Origin: Longitalea arenae | Lineage (GTDB): Bacteria > Bacteroidota > Bacteroidia > Chitinophagales > Chitinophagaceae | Direction: 5' to 3' | Assembly (NCBI RefSeq): GCF_016924755.1 | Contig: NZ_JAFFJX010000008.1 | Location: 248,001 to 312,000 of the forward strand | DNA length: 64,000 nucleotides | Shown here: positions 27,339 through 37,058 of the stretch, piece by piece | How the letters are laid out: each line of letters begins with the position of its first letter | Position numbering within the stretch: the first letter of the stretch is position 1 | Notes under the pieces: generated by a model | Databases searched by the model: none | The model's input: the letters and a program-made list of their open reading frames with translations, nothing else | What the model was told of the DNA's origin: nothing | Translations under genes and position numbers: made by a program

Positions 27339-30300
27339 TTATTTATTAAAATCAAATGTCTTTCCAGAGCCAGGAACAACAACCTCATTTAACCACTGTG
27401 ACCATACAGGGGGTAATTCCAAAGAATAACCTGGTTGTCTTGGATCCACAACCTTTGGCGCCAACATTTTTTGATTATTTGGGTTGCTTTTATATCCTTT
27501 TTGTTTTATTGCATATTCCTGTATCATATCGTCAAACCAGGTTGGAACTTCAAAACTAATTACGGAAGAACCGGGACGACGGTATTTTTGGAAATACAAA
27601 GCATGGTCCCATCCATTTGTACTAACATTTAATGTTCCCGTATTGAAAGTTACGTTACCTGCATCATCTATCATAACCCGGCCTTGACTAGCTGCAGTTC
27701 CAGTTCCACCTTGAACGCGCCAATATATCTTAGTATTTGCAGTATTTGCGGTTGCACCTTTTTTTGTTACACCTGAGGTTGTCGCTCCGGAATTCGCTGT
27801 AGTTGACCTTTCGGCTGTTTTCGCAGCAGCAGCCGCTTTTTGTTCCGTTTTTAAAACTGTGCTTTTAGGTCCCTGAAATACTTTTCGGGTAAGTAAAAAT
27901 CCGCCAAAATTTTCAAAAGCACTCCAATAATTGTCAGGGTTTTTCCAATCTGACCACGAGATACTTTTGAATCCCTTAATTGCATCGTCAAAAGTATCAC
28001 CTACTTCCTCATTAAGTTGATTTATTACTCCGGAAGCGCCTTGACGACCAAAAGTCTTTACATATTTTACACCTGTATTCCATGTTGAAGCAATGCCATT
28101 ATAAGTACCAACCAATGCGTTATATGGTGCATTACCGAGACGGTCAACGGTAGATTTCGACTCGTTTTTTTCTATATAAGGCAACTCCTCGTTTCCATCC
28201 AAATCCAATGCATAAATAGGTTTATTTCCAGCAAATTGAAATGGAGTATACCATGGATAATCTTTAGTCAACGGATCCACACTCAAAAACTTCCCTAACC
28301 GCGGATCATAAAACCGCATCCCATAATCCTGCTGCTCTCCCACTCCCTTCACCTCATTATCATTCTCCTTGCCATTAAACCCATACCTATACCCGCCGGC
28401 ATTATAACTCCTTCCTGGCTGCAGCATTCCAAAGGGATAATAGTCCTGCGCACTTATGACCTGTGGATTGAAATAATCTACGATGCTGTTATTAGAAGAA
28501 ACCCCAAGTTTCTTATCATTCACAGTCACGAGTATGTTCCCTAAATGATTGCCAAGTTCAAAGAGCTTGTTACCCCGCACAAAGGTAAGACTATCGCCCG
28601 TACCGAGTAATGGCATCGTTATTTTCGATGAATCAGCGCCAGGCTCCGGCTGATAACCCATATCCAATTTACGTCTGAACAAGCCTATCCGGCTACTTCC
28701 ATACAAATGCAATTCAGACTGTGTTAAATGGCCATTATTCACTGCAGGTTTACCCGACTCATACACACTCATTACATTACCCTGGGCATCTCTTACATAC
28801 CATGTCCGCGCCGTATCTGTTGATCCTGATCTTATAACCGTTTTGCCGATCCGGTTTCCACCGGCATCATAAACATATCTTATATCAACACTATCTCCTT
28901 TGACAATGCGGCTTATTTTTCCATACACTGTCCAACTAATGCTGGTGATCCCTTCCGCATTATCTTTAACCAGGTTCCCGATAGAGTCATATACATAGTT
29001 TCCGGCAGCCTGCGCATCTATATCAACATCGTAGTTACCAGCAGGCACTGTATCGTAAACGTAGTCCAGTTGATTGGTACCTGGTTTATAACCGTAAGCC
29101 AGTTTGTCCATATCCATTGGCTTGCCGCCTGTCGTATTGCCATTACGTTTATAAGCCAGGATATTCCCATTGGCATCATAACTCACCCGCTCCTGGAAGT
29201 CACTTTGATGCGTCAGATCTCCCCATGTATTACCTGTCTTTTTCCAGGCATCCATAGCTACGATCCTATTAAGCTGATCGTACTGATAATTGTACAAAAG
29301 CGGATTACCCAGTTTCTCGATGTTCACCGCCATACTGCTGATGTTTCCATTGTACAGCGGTCTATAAGCGCCTCCCAGCACCGCACCTACACCTGCATCC
29401 ATTGGCGTAGCGCCGCTGATGGCTTTATAATCTCCATTATAATAATTGAGCATCACATTGTAGGCGGTTTTTCCAACCACACTGCCTGTACTGCCATCGG
29501 GTTTTAATGTGTAACCTGCGCCAACATGCACATCCGGATTGATCGACTTTAACCAGCCCTGAAGGTTGTACGCATAGTTTACGCCCTGCACCTGTTGCTC
29601 GCCCAATACGGTACGTGCCAGCGGGCCATGATCATAATACTCATAGAAGGCGTCATTATCCCAGTTGATACTATCTGTACTCGTAAGCACATTCGTTATC
29701 CGGTTCTCAGCATCGTATATGTATTTATGATAAAACGCATCTGGCTGGCCGGGCTGATAACTTACCTGGTTCACTTTACCGCTTACCAGGTCATAGTCAT
29801 AAGCAATTTTCTTTACACCAATCTTGTTATCATATAGAACGCCTTGCTTATAATACTGCAACAAGGTATCTACATTACCAAGGATATCATATGTGTAAAA
29901 GCTGGCGGCAGCGAAGTTAAAACTGCCTAGTTCATTAGCCTTATTGTACAAAGCAGTCCATGACACGCGGTTGCGCAGGTTCCTTGTCTTCAACACGGGG
30001 TCCACACCCGGATATTCAATATCATAGGTAGTTTTAGTGATCTGCTCTGCGGTGGGCGCTGCGCTTGTCAACCAGGCTTCCAGGGCGCCCTGGCTTCTGC
30101 TGGTAACATCGGCCATGGCTGTGCTGCTGGTTAACTGTCCAACTTCTGTGATCCGGCCTATGAGATCATATTTTGTATAGCTGTATTGTGCGCTGTCCTG
30201 CTGTTTAGCATTCTGCGACACACTTAATCTTCCCAACCGGTCGTACCAGAAGGCGCTTGTTCCTCCATCGGGTGAATGCTGCGCCACTACCTGGTTCAGG

Positions 30301-33300
30301 GTATTGTACCGGTAATCGGTATACAACGTATGTCCCGGCAGTTTTTCCGTTCCAGCAGCCCTGGCAGCCTTCACCTGCACCAATTCCAGCGAATCAGTTA
30401 TAGGATGCACACCTGCTGGTGGTACAGTACGGATCAGATTACCCGCCTGATCATAATAATATAATGTATAATGATATTCATTCTTGGTATAGGTAACCGT
30501 AAACGACTCATAGCGGTAAGCCTGCAAACATTCTTCAATATAGTTCCGCTCAAACGCCCCCGTCAGTGAATCGGTATATACTTTGTGTAATTCCGTTCCT
30601 TTACTGATTGCAAAGAAAGTACTATCTGAACAGGCGCCTATGTATTCATCTCTGAAGGGCGGCAGTACAGGCTGTGATTTACCACACAACCTCGGCCCAT
30701 CATACAATTCGTAACAATTGCCGCTGCCCGGGCAGGTCAGGCTCGAGTCTTTGGCTAACACCGCCATTGGCGTTAAACTAATTTCGGTGTTTGCAGGCGT
30801 TACAAACTCACTGGCCACAGGCGCCCAATTGATGCGGCCCAAGATAGGATCAGTACTACCCAACTCAACTGTATTATCATAACAACCGAAATTGGGTTTT
30901 ATCACCAGCATCACCATCTGGTTATTGTTATCGCCCACCAGCGCAAAACTGCTATCGCTCTTTTGTATTAGGCGGCCAACGGTTTGTTTGCCCGGTAATG
31001 CCGTTTCTGCCGACCACATCAAAGTTCCAGCGGCATCCATCCGTTGCCAGATAATATGCTGGCTGTTATTGCCCGTTTGTGCAATCATATAACCTCCATC
31101 GGTAGTAGGGAACACGGCCGAGGTTACCATCTTATTGCTACCCGCTGGTACATTGAAGCGTTTGTATGACGTTACTTCGCCACTCTTCGTTAGCTTAACC
31201 ACCGACACCTGCTGATTGGTGGTGCCCAGTTTTTCGGCATTATTGGCCATAATTAAATAGCCATTGGCTGTGGCATAAATATCGCGGAACCAAACACTCT
31301 TGGTATCACTGGTGCTATCGGCATAATGCCAGGAGCATAGCAGACTGCCATCGTGTTTATCGATGCGGTGCACAACGCCAAAATAGCGATCACTTACATT
31401 GCGGTCATAAGCGGCGCCGGTCACCAGCAGCGTATCGGCATCCTGCAACAGGCCGTAAGACGGAGAACCATCATAATCCACGGTATCTGCGCCCGGGTTA
31501 TAACAGGCATAACTATTATTCTGCAAGCGGCTGGTGCCAAAACGGTGTGTCCAGTTGATCGTACCATTGCTTTGCAAACTGGTGAGTACAAACTCGCCAA
31601 AACCAGTGTGTTGGTTATATAAGCCCAGTGCAGCGTAGCCTCCATCGGTAGTCTGGATGATATCATAACCTCGCTCACCCAACGGCGTTCCAAACCCGAT
31701 CGTTTTTTCCCACAGGACCGCACCGCTTGCATCAGTCTTAACAACCAGTATGGCGCCGCTGGAATAATGTCCCGATTTTGTTGTACCAATGGCGATGTAA
31801 CCATTATCTGAAGTACGCCGTACCCGCTTAAAGTAATCATCACTGCTGCCTTCATATTGTTTCGACCATTGAATGGCGCCAACGCTGTCCGTTTTTATCA
31901 GCACCGCATTCGAACCCGTTTTACCGGCCATGATATAACCAAAATCAGGCGTAGCCTGCACATCTTCCAGTTTACCAGAAGCGGCCGCCAGGAAAAATCC
32001 TCCAATCCGCTGGTCAACACATTCGGTAACATTGCGGATCAACCCGGCTGAGTCGGCACACTGTTTCATAAACTGCAGGTACTCCCAACTTTGCAGGGAA
32101 TAACCCAACCGGTTATTCATATAGTTCTGGAAAAGCGTATTGCGCTTGATCTGCAAGGTATCATCTGCTTCTGCTATACGCGGTGTATCGTTGGGATACG
32201 CCTGTTTAAAGCCTTGATACAACTCCTGCACTACGGTGCAAGAGGTACATACTTCCCCGGCATTACATTGCAGGGCCGGTGGCAGGTAAATGGGCGTTTT
32301 CAGGAACGTACAGGCTATACCCGCTTCCGTGGGAACAGTAAGGGTGTTACACACATTGCGCAAAATCTCAAGATCACTGTCGGTCATGGTTACCCCTTGC
32401 GTTCTTTTAATATAAGCCGCAAAACTGCCATCGCCACTGCCCCGTCTTTTGCCTACTGTATAACGGATATAATGATCATTGATCAGTTTACACTCACATT
32501 CCGCCGGTTTGGTAAAGACCGGTTTGTTATAATATACCGGTTGTTTGTCATAGGGACCAGGCATCGTGATCAACTCTGCATTACAATCTACATTATTGGT
32601 TATGCCATGCGTATTGTTATAGTTGTCTAAAATCTCTTTAAAGCTGTGATAGCCCTGATAATCTCTTCCGGCAGGCAGGGTACTGGCGCCAAATAAATGC
32701 TCCAGATCGCAAGCCGTGCGGCACAGCCCCTTTAACAAGGGCAGGATCGTATTTAAAGCACCTTCATTATAACAGCCTGACAATTGCGCGCGCCATTGTT
32801 CTACGAGCGCCGTACAGTGCTCATCAAACATTTTATTCAGCTCCTGCTGGCCGCCGGCCTTGGCCTCGTTCACCTTATCAGGATCATTCATATAATCAAG
32901 CCCTTCATCGCTGGCAGCCTGTTTGGTATCTTCTGTAAACTGCGGCTGATGGCCTTTATCAATGAGCTCCTTACGCGTCGGGATCTTATTTTTAAAGGCT
33001 TGATTGAGCGGCGTACAGCCCGTGGGATTGTTCACCAGTTTGTTGATGATGTCCTGTTTCGCCGCCAGATACAACTGACGGAAGGTTTGCCAGGCCTGGT
33101 CAAGATCACCGTCGCACCAGGAAGGATCAAAATTGCGTGACTGATTGCCGTTATTGTGGTAATAACTCACGCAGGCCGTATTACCTGAATCACACTTCAC
33201 GATCGCATTGGCCATACTCCACATATTTACCATCGGGCCGTTCTTCAACTGCAGGTACTGATTCAGTCTTGTCTCCAGCTCCGCTTTTTTATCGGGACGT

Positions 33301-36080
33301 AAAGTTATAAACGGATCCAGGTTACTGGTATTGATCGGATACTTACCGCTCAAGCTTTGTATGCCTGTAGGGTTCAGGTAACCTGAATCAATGGCATCAT
33401 GGTAGTTGTCGACCTTCTCCATCCGGCGGTCCCACACATTGCTGGCCTTTAACGACTCCAGCACCTTCAGCTTGCAATACTCCGGGTGATAAGGCAACAA
33501 CGCTTCGGCCCAGCTCGTGCGGAAGTTCTGCGTAAACTCCAGCTTCGTCAGTGCGTTCGGTTCTACCATCAAATTCGTCTGCAGGTTGTAGACCTTGTCA
33601 GGTTGCCCATTGGCATCACGGTACACCACAGCTTCGAGTTTGAATACCGGATCATAGGTAAATTCTTTCTTCGGATCTATATAAAAGATCGAATAAATAT
33701 CTTCGCCGTTCTCTTTGGTCGTATCGGCATACTGGCCGTAGGGCGGCGTCAGGTCCTGCAACATCGCAGCCCGAACATCATTATCGGTGGAAGAACTATC
33801 ACCACAAAGTTCATTACAGGCTTCGATGGCGCTTTTATAAGCCAGTGCTATTTGCGTTTCATAACCTGCCACGTCTTCCGGCGCTATACCGGTTTGCGTA
33901 ATAAATTTTGTGCGGTACTGCTCCAGCGTGCCTACACTGGCCCGGCAGCCATCACAGGTGGGCTCACAGTTAGCGTTCTGCGCTGCAATCAATGTACGTT
34001 GCTCCGTGATAAAATCCTGCAGTGACCGGCAGGTATTATTGGGCATGTACACGCTATCGCGGTAGTAATTAAAGGCATCCCGGTTCACTGTAAGCCGTTT
34101 GGTTACCTGGTAACTGCCTGCAGGCAAATACAGGGTAAACTTCAGATCCACCGGTGAGGGGCTGCTGCATGCAGGCGTAATAGCACCCAGGGAAAAATTA
34201 CGCAGCACCGTATCAAATGCCTTTTTACCGGGCAAGAGCTGGTTATTGCAATTGTCGGTGATCGTTACCTGAAGATCGTATAAACAGGTATAACAAATAT
34301 TTTGTTTATCACAGTTCTGCTCTATTAAAGAGGCTGGATCGAGCTTATATCTAAAGGTGTGCTCCCCCGGTTTGGATACTACCAGCGATTTCTGGCTCAG
34401 CAGGTCCCAGTTCTGAATGAACCTACCAGCAGAATCGACCAGGTTCTCCGTCACCTGGCGGCTGCCGTTCGACGCCAATGGCGCTATACCCGTCGGCGCC
34501 TCTCCGGCCAGGCCGGAGGCAATGGTGCGGCCATGCATATCTACATAACTGATGCTGAACTGTCCGTTGGCATCCCGCACCATATTCTTAAAGTAGTGCG
34601 AGGCATCTCCTACATCCGTACCAAACAGGCCATCCAGTTCCTTCTGATCGGGCGTGCCATAATAATATTTTGTTTCATGACCACTGCCCAACTGGTGGTC
34701 AGGCCCTACGCCACTTTGCCGGCTGATGCGGCCCGTATTATCAGGTGTATATTCCGTTTCGGTAAAGGGATAACCTTGCGCATCGGGAATGAACTGGTTC
34801 ATCCCGGCCGTTTTCTTCAGGTTGTTGGGGGAAAAGTACTGGCTGGCCCCTGAGCCTGAGCCCATCGCATCGGCATGCGTGTTACAATACAGATCAGGGC
34901 TGATCAGCGTATCATAATTACTTTGGCTGTACTCTGCATTATTGATACTTACATTAAAACCGGCAGCATACCGGATCACATTACTCAACGAAGGCGTCGG
35001 CATCACCTGGATGGCCGGCCGGCCCTGGTAATCATAAAAAGTCTCTGCAACAATTACATTGTTATTGGTATTGTCCTTGGTCACGGTCTGGCGGCCTCGA
35101 AGCCCCCCGTCATAATACTGAACCACCACTTTTCTTTTGCCTTCTTCCGCAAAACTGATGCTTGATTGCCAGTTCAACGGCCGTTCATGACCAGTAAATA
35201 TATACTGCCCCATTACTGAAGGCGATGCTTCCGAGCTCCAGATGGCAGCCAACACCGAGTTAGCTTTACCAAGCTGCACGGGTCGTACCCTTATGAATAA
35301 TGTTCCATCGTTATCATACATCAATGGAATGTTATAGGTATTGCCCGTGGTGCTTACGCGCGTGGCATTATGATAAAAGATCAATGCCGGGTCAGCCACC
35401 CCGTTGGTCTTGTACCGGCCCAACGCCAGCGCTGAAGCATCGATGTAGGTCCATTCCAGGTCGTATTGATCGGCGCCCCGCACGGCTGTCCAGCTTACCG
35501 GCAGTTCATCGGCTTTGGGATCCGGCGAAGGTGATACTGTAATATTTGTTACCGTATTGGTGCAGGTGAAAACGTATTTGGGTTTGGCGGTCAACTGGTT
35601 TTCAATCATCAGTGCCGATGATACATTCCAGGTAGCGCCGTTGGAATCTATCGACAACACCTTTACCGTCACTCTCCGGCCGCCATAAAACACAAAACTG
35701 TTGCGGGCATTGTAACTGTTAGCCGAGTCGTAGTTGATGGTAAATGGCCTGTCGATCGAATCTATAGCAGACCCATTGCTATAAATGATCCGCAGGTGTG
35801 CGGTAACGGTGAACGCCGTTCGCAGGTATACTCTGGAAGCTTCATTTATTTTAAACGTGATCACATTCTGGACCGAATAACCGGTATCAACGCCAATGGC
35901 AGCAGCATTGAAAAAAGCGGAATCTTCTACGGTACGTGAAGAATCTGCATGTACCTGGTTTTTACTACCATCCAGAACAGTTCGGGCCACCACGCCTCCG
36001 CCATCGCCGGCACGGGCTACAGCTATACTACAAATAAAGCCGATCAGTAGTAAATAACGTTTAAGGAAATGGGTCTGCAT
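27339..36080 (-). CDS. Giant RHS-repeat polymorphic toxin
   Basis: The 2913-residue exported protein starts with a signal peptide (MQTHFLKRYLLLIGFICSIA, to about residue 24). Beta-rich regions follow, with a fibronectin-like stretch near 170-280 and a YD-type segment near 300-350. A cysteine-rich helical region (about 590-1310) leads to repeats of the GYIAIGTTKSG / DxxGxxxWxK type resembling a beta-propeller (about 1380-1730). RHS/YD repeats (about 1865-2600) end in the RHS core GMRFYDPRLGKFLSVDPLTK. The last 281 residues are unlike the rest: a linker, an Ala/Thr-rich hinge, then a 129-residue tip (IYWRVQGG ... SFEVPTWFDDM ... VVPGSGKTFDFNK). The layout fits an RHS shell with a variable C-terminal toxin; the target is unknown. 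Confidence 0.9.
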   Translation of the reverse strand: MQTHFLKRYLLLIGFICSIAVARAGDGGGVVARTVLDGSKNQVHADSSRTVEDSAFFNAAAIGVDTGYSVQNVITFKINEASRVYLRTAFTVTAHLRIIYSNGSAIDSIDRPFTINYDSANSYNARNSFVFYGGRRVTVKVLSIDSNGATWNVSSALMIENQLTAKPKYVFTCTNTVTNITVSPSPDPKADELPVSWTAVRGADQYDLEWTYIDASALALGRYKTNGVADPALIFYHNATRVSTTGNTYNIPLMYDNDGTLFIRVRPVQLGKANSVLAAIWSSEASPSVMGQYIFTGHERPLNWQSSISFAEEGKRKVVVQYYDGGLRGRQTVTKDNTNNNVIVAETFYDYQGRPAIQVMPTPSLSNVIRYAAGFNVSINNAEYSQSNYDTLISPDLYCNTHADAMGSGSGASQYFSPNNLKKTAGMNQFIPDAQGYPFTETEYTPDNTGRISRQSGVGPDHQLGSGHETKYYYGTPDQKELDGLFGTDVGDASHYFKNMVRDANGQFSISYVDMHGRTIASGLAGEAPTGIAPLASNGSRQVTENLVDSAGRFIQNWDLLSQKSLVVSKPGEHTFRYKLDPASLIEQNCDKQNICYTCLYDLQVTITDNCNNQLLPGKKAFDTVLRNFSLGAITPACSSPSPVDLKFTLYLPAGSYQVTKRLTVNRDAFNYYRDSVYMPNNTCRSLQDFITEQRTLIAAQNANCEPTCDGCRASVGTLEQYRTKFITQTGIAPEDVAGYETQIALAYKSAIEACNELCGDSSSTDNDVRAAMLQDLTPPYGQYADTTKENGEDIYSIFYIDPKKEFTYDPVFKLEAVVYRDANGQPDKVYNLQTNLMVEPNALTKLEFTQNFRTSWAEALLPYHPEYCKLKVLESLKASNVWDRRMEKVDNYHDAIDSGYLNPTGIQSLSGKYPINTSNLDPFITLRPDKKAELETRLNQYLQLKNGPMVNMWSMANAIVKCDSGNTACVSYYHNNGNQSRNFDPSWCDGDLDQAWQTFRQLYLAAKQDIINKLVNNPTGCTPLNQAFKNKIPTRKELIDKGHQPQFTEDTKQAASDEGLDYMNDPDKVNEAKAGGQQELNKMFDEHCTALVEQWRAQLSGCYNEGALNTILPLLKGLCRTACDLEHLFGASTLPAGRDYQGYHSFKEILDNYNNTHGITNNVDCNAELITMPGPYDKQPVYYNKPVFTKPAECECKLINDHYIRYTVGKRRGSGDGSFAAYIKRTQGVTMTDSDLEILRNVCNTLTVPTEAGIACTFLKTPIYLPPALQCNAGEVCTSCTVVQELYQGFKQAYPNDTPRIAEADDTLQIKRNTLFQNYMNNRLGYSLQSWEYLQFMKQCADSAGLIRNVTECVDQRIGGFFLAAASGKLEDVQATPDFGYIMAGKTGSNAVLIKTDSVGAIQWSKQYEGSSDDYFKRVRRTSDNGYIAIGTTKSGHYSSGAILVVKTDASGAVLWEKTIGFGTPLGERGYDIIQTTDGGYAALGLYNQHTGFGEFVLTSLQSNGTINWTHRFGTSRLQNNSYACYNPGADTVDYDGSPSYGLLQDADTLLVTGAAYDRNVSDRYFGVVHRIDKHDGSLLCSWHYADSTSDTKSVWFRDIYATANGYLIMANNAEKLGTTNQQVSVVKLTKSGEVTSYKRFNVPAGSNKMVTSAVFPTTDGGYMIAQTGNNSQHIIWQRMDAAGTLMWSAETALPGKQTVGRLIQKSDSSFALVGDNNNQMVMLVIKPNFGCYDNTVELGSTDPILGRINWAPVASEFVTPANTEISLTPMAVLAKDSSLTCPGSGNCYELYDGPRLCGKSQPVLPPFRDEYIGACSDSTFFAISKGTELHKVYTDSLTGAFERNYIEECLQAYRYESFTVTYTKNEYHYTLYYYDQAGNLIRTVPPAGVHPITDSLELVQVKAARAAGTEKLPGHTLYTDYRYNTLNQVVAQHSPDGGTSAFWYDRLGRLSVSQNAKQQDSAQYSYTKYDLIGRITEVGQLTSSTAMADVTSRSQGALEAWLTSAAPTAEQITKTTYDIEYPGVDPVLKTRNLRNRVSWTALYNKANELGSFNFAAASFYTYDILGNVDTLLQYYKQGVLYDNKIGVKKIAYDYDLVSGKVNQVSYQPGQPDAFYHKYIYDAENRITNVLTSTDSINWDNDAFYEYYDHGPLARTVLGEQQVQGVNYAYNLQGWLKSINPDVHVGAGYTLKPDGSTGSVVGKTAYNVMLNYYNGDYKAISGATPMDAGVGAVLGGAYRPLYNGNISSMAVNIEKLGNPLLYNYQYDQLNRIVAMDAWKKTGNTWGDLTHQSDFQERVSYDANGNILAYKRNGNTTGGKPMDMDKLAYGYKPGTNQLDYVYDTVPAGNYDVDIDAQAAGNYVYDSIGNLVKDNAEGITSISWTVYGKISRIVKGDSVDIRYVYDAGGNRIGKTVIRSGSTDTARTWYVRDAQGNVMSVYESGKPAVNNGHLTQSELHLYGSSRIGLFRRKLDMGYQPEPGADSSKITMPLLGTGDSLTFVRGNKLFELGNHLGNILVTVNDKKLGVSSNNSIVDYFNPQVISAQDYYPFGMLQPGRSYNAGGYRYGFNGKENDNEVKGVGEQQDYGMRFYDPRLGKFLSVDPLTKDYPWYTPFQFAGNKPIYALDLDGNEELPYIEKNESKSTVDRLGNAPYNALVGTYNGIASTWNTGVKYVKTFGRQGASGVINQLNEEVGDTFDDAIKGFKSISWSDWKNPDNYWSAFENFGGFLLTRKVFQGPKSTVLKTEQKAAAAAKTAERSTTANSGATTSGVTKKGATANTANTKIYWRVQGGTGTAASQGRVMIDDAGNVTFNTGTLNVSTNGWDHALYFQKYRRPGSSVISFEVPTWFDDMIQEYAIKQKGYKSNPNNQKMLAPKVVDPRQPGYSLELPPVWSQWLNEVVVPGSGKTFDFNK

Positions 36081-36156
36081 GTTAATCTTATTTTATACCT
36101 TCTCAGTGTTACAATGCCTGAAAAAGCTTCTATATGGTTAAGGTCTCTGATTAAGC

Positions 36157-36996
36157 TTATAATTTTGGAGATGCCAGGAATAACTGGTAATCCCTGTACT
36201 TTTCCGATGGTTCATATTTTCCCTGGCCCAGCCGGGTAAAATACCGCTCTTCGTTAAACAACTTATCGGTGAACTGTCCCTGCCGATAATCACTAAACAC
36301 GATCTCTATACGTCCTTCGGTCTGATAAGTTCCATGATTACCGGGTTGCATCAACTGATCTTTCTCCACCAATCCTTCGGTATATAATTCATATACTATT
36401 TTTTGAAAATAGCCTGTTGCTTCATTCACTGACATAGTGATGTTCTTATAGGTATGCCCGGGTGGAAAATTCATTTGCAAGGTGGCAATGCCTTTATTAC
36501 GGGTAATCTGCGTACGTATTCCATCCAAACGGGTCAGCACCGTATCGAGCATAGCCACCGGATCGGGCAATTGGACAGAGTGTGGCACAGAGAGATAGAT
36601 CAGTTTTTGATCTTTTATCACCTGTATAGTATACTTATCGTTGGTGACCGTTTCTATATCCCCGATCAAATACCGCATACGGTTCCTATCCATAGCCACC
36701 TCGCCTGACATGGTATCGATATAATTATCAGGTTGGTTCTGATTGGCATACCGGTAATGCACATGAAAGCTCAGGTACGACGCCGACCTGTATGCCTGCT
36801 GCACCCGCTGCATAAACTGTTTTATTGCACTGGTGGTATCTCCCGAAAAGGAAGACCTTTCAGGTGCACTGAGCTTTCCAGCACTTTCAACAGGTTTTTG
36901 TGCACCTGACAGGTCTTCTGCCACTGGTGCAGCTCCTGCCCATCTAACTGCCAATAGGAAAACCCCTGTCATTAATAACACACAAAATTTCTTCAT
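36157..36996 (-). CDS. LolA-like exported protein
   Basis: The 279-residue protein has a signal peptide (MKKFCVLLMTGVFLLAVRWA, cleavage after GAA). A low-complexity linker follows (about residues 26-55), encoded by an inverted repeat of the GACCTGTCAGGT family (36854-36915). The mature domain alternates strands such as SYLSFHVHYRYANQNQPDNY, SGEVAMDRNRMRYLIGDIE and GIATLQMNFPPGHTYKNITM, resembling the LolA/LppX half-barrel that carries lipids or lipoproteins through the periplasm. It sits between the two giant genes (62 and 76 bases apart), so it may assist their export or anchoring. That role is inference. Confidence 0.68.
   Translation of the reverse strand: MKKFCVLLMTGVFLLAVRWAGAAPVAEDLSGAQKPVESAGKLSAPERSSFSGDTTSAIKQFMQRVQQAYRSASYLSFHVHYRYANQNQPDNYIDTMSGEVAMDRNRMRYLIGDIETVTNDKYTIQVIKDQKLIYLSVPHSVQLPDPVAMLDTVLTRLDGIRTQITRNKGIATLQMNFPPGHTYKNITMSVNEATGYFQKIVYELYTEGLVEKDQLMQPGNHGTYQTEGRIEIVFSDYRQGQFTDKLFNEERYFTRLGQGKYEPSEKYRDYQLFLASPKL
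36854..36915. repeat. Inverted repeat inside a coding sequence
   Basis: GACCTTTCAGGTGCAC (36854-36869) and GTGCACCTGACAGGTC (36900-36915) are reverse complements at 15 of 16 positions, around a 30-base loop. The element encodes the linker just after the signal peptide of the LolA-like gene and keeps the frame open. It belongs to the GACCTGTCAGGT family seen at 1023-1109. Confidence 0.7.
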
Positions 36997-37058
36997 ATAA
37001 TAAGTTATATTACTCAGTTAATACTATTGCCCATTGTCGATTGTCAATTGCCTGTTGT

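Noticed and set aside
29070-35542. Many rightward frames of 60-180 codons inside the RHS gene
   Set aside because: They are antisense shadows of a clear coding sequence, with no motifs, signal peptides or start context.
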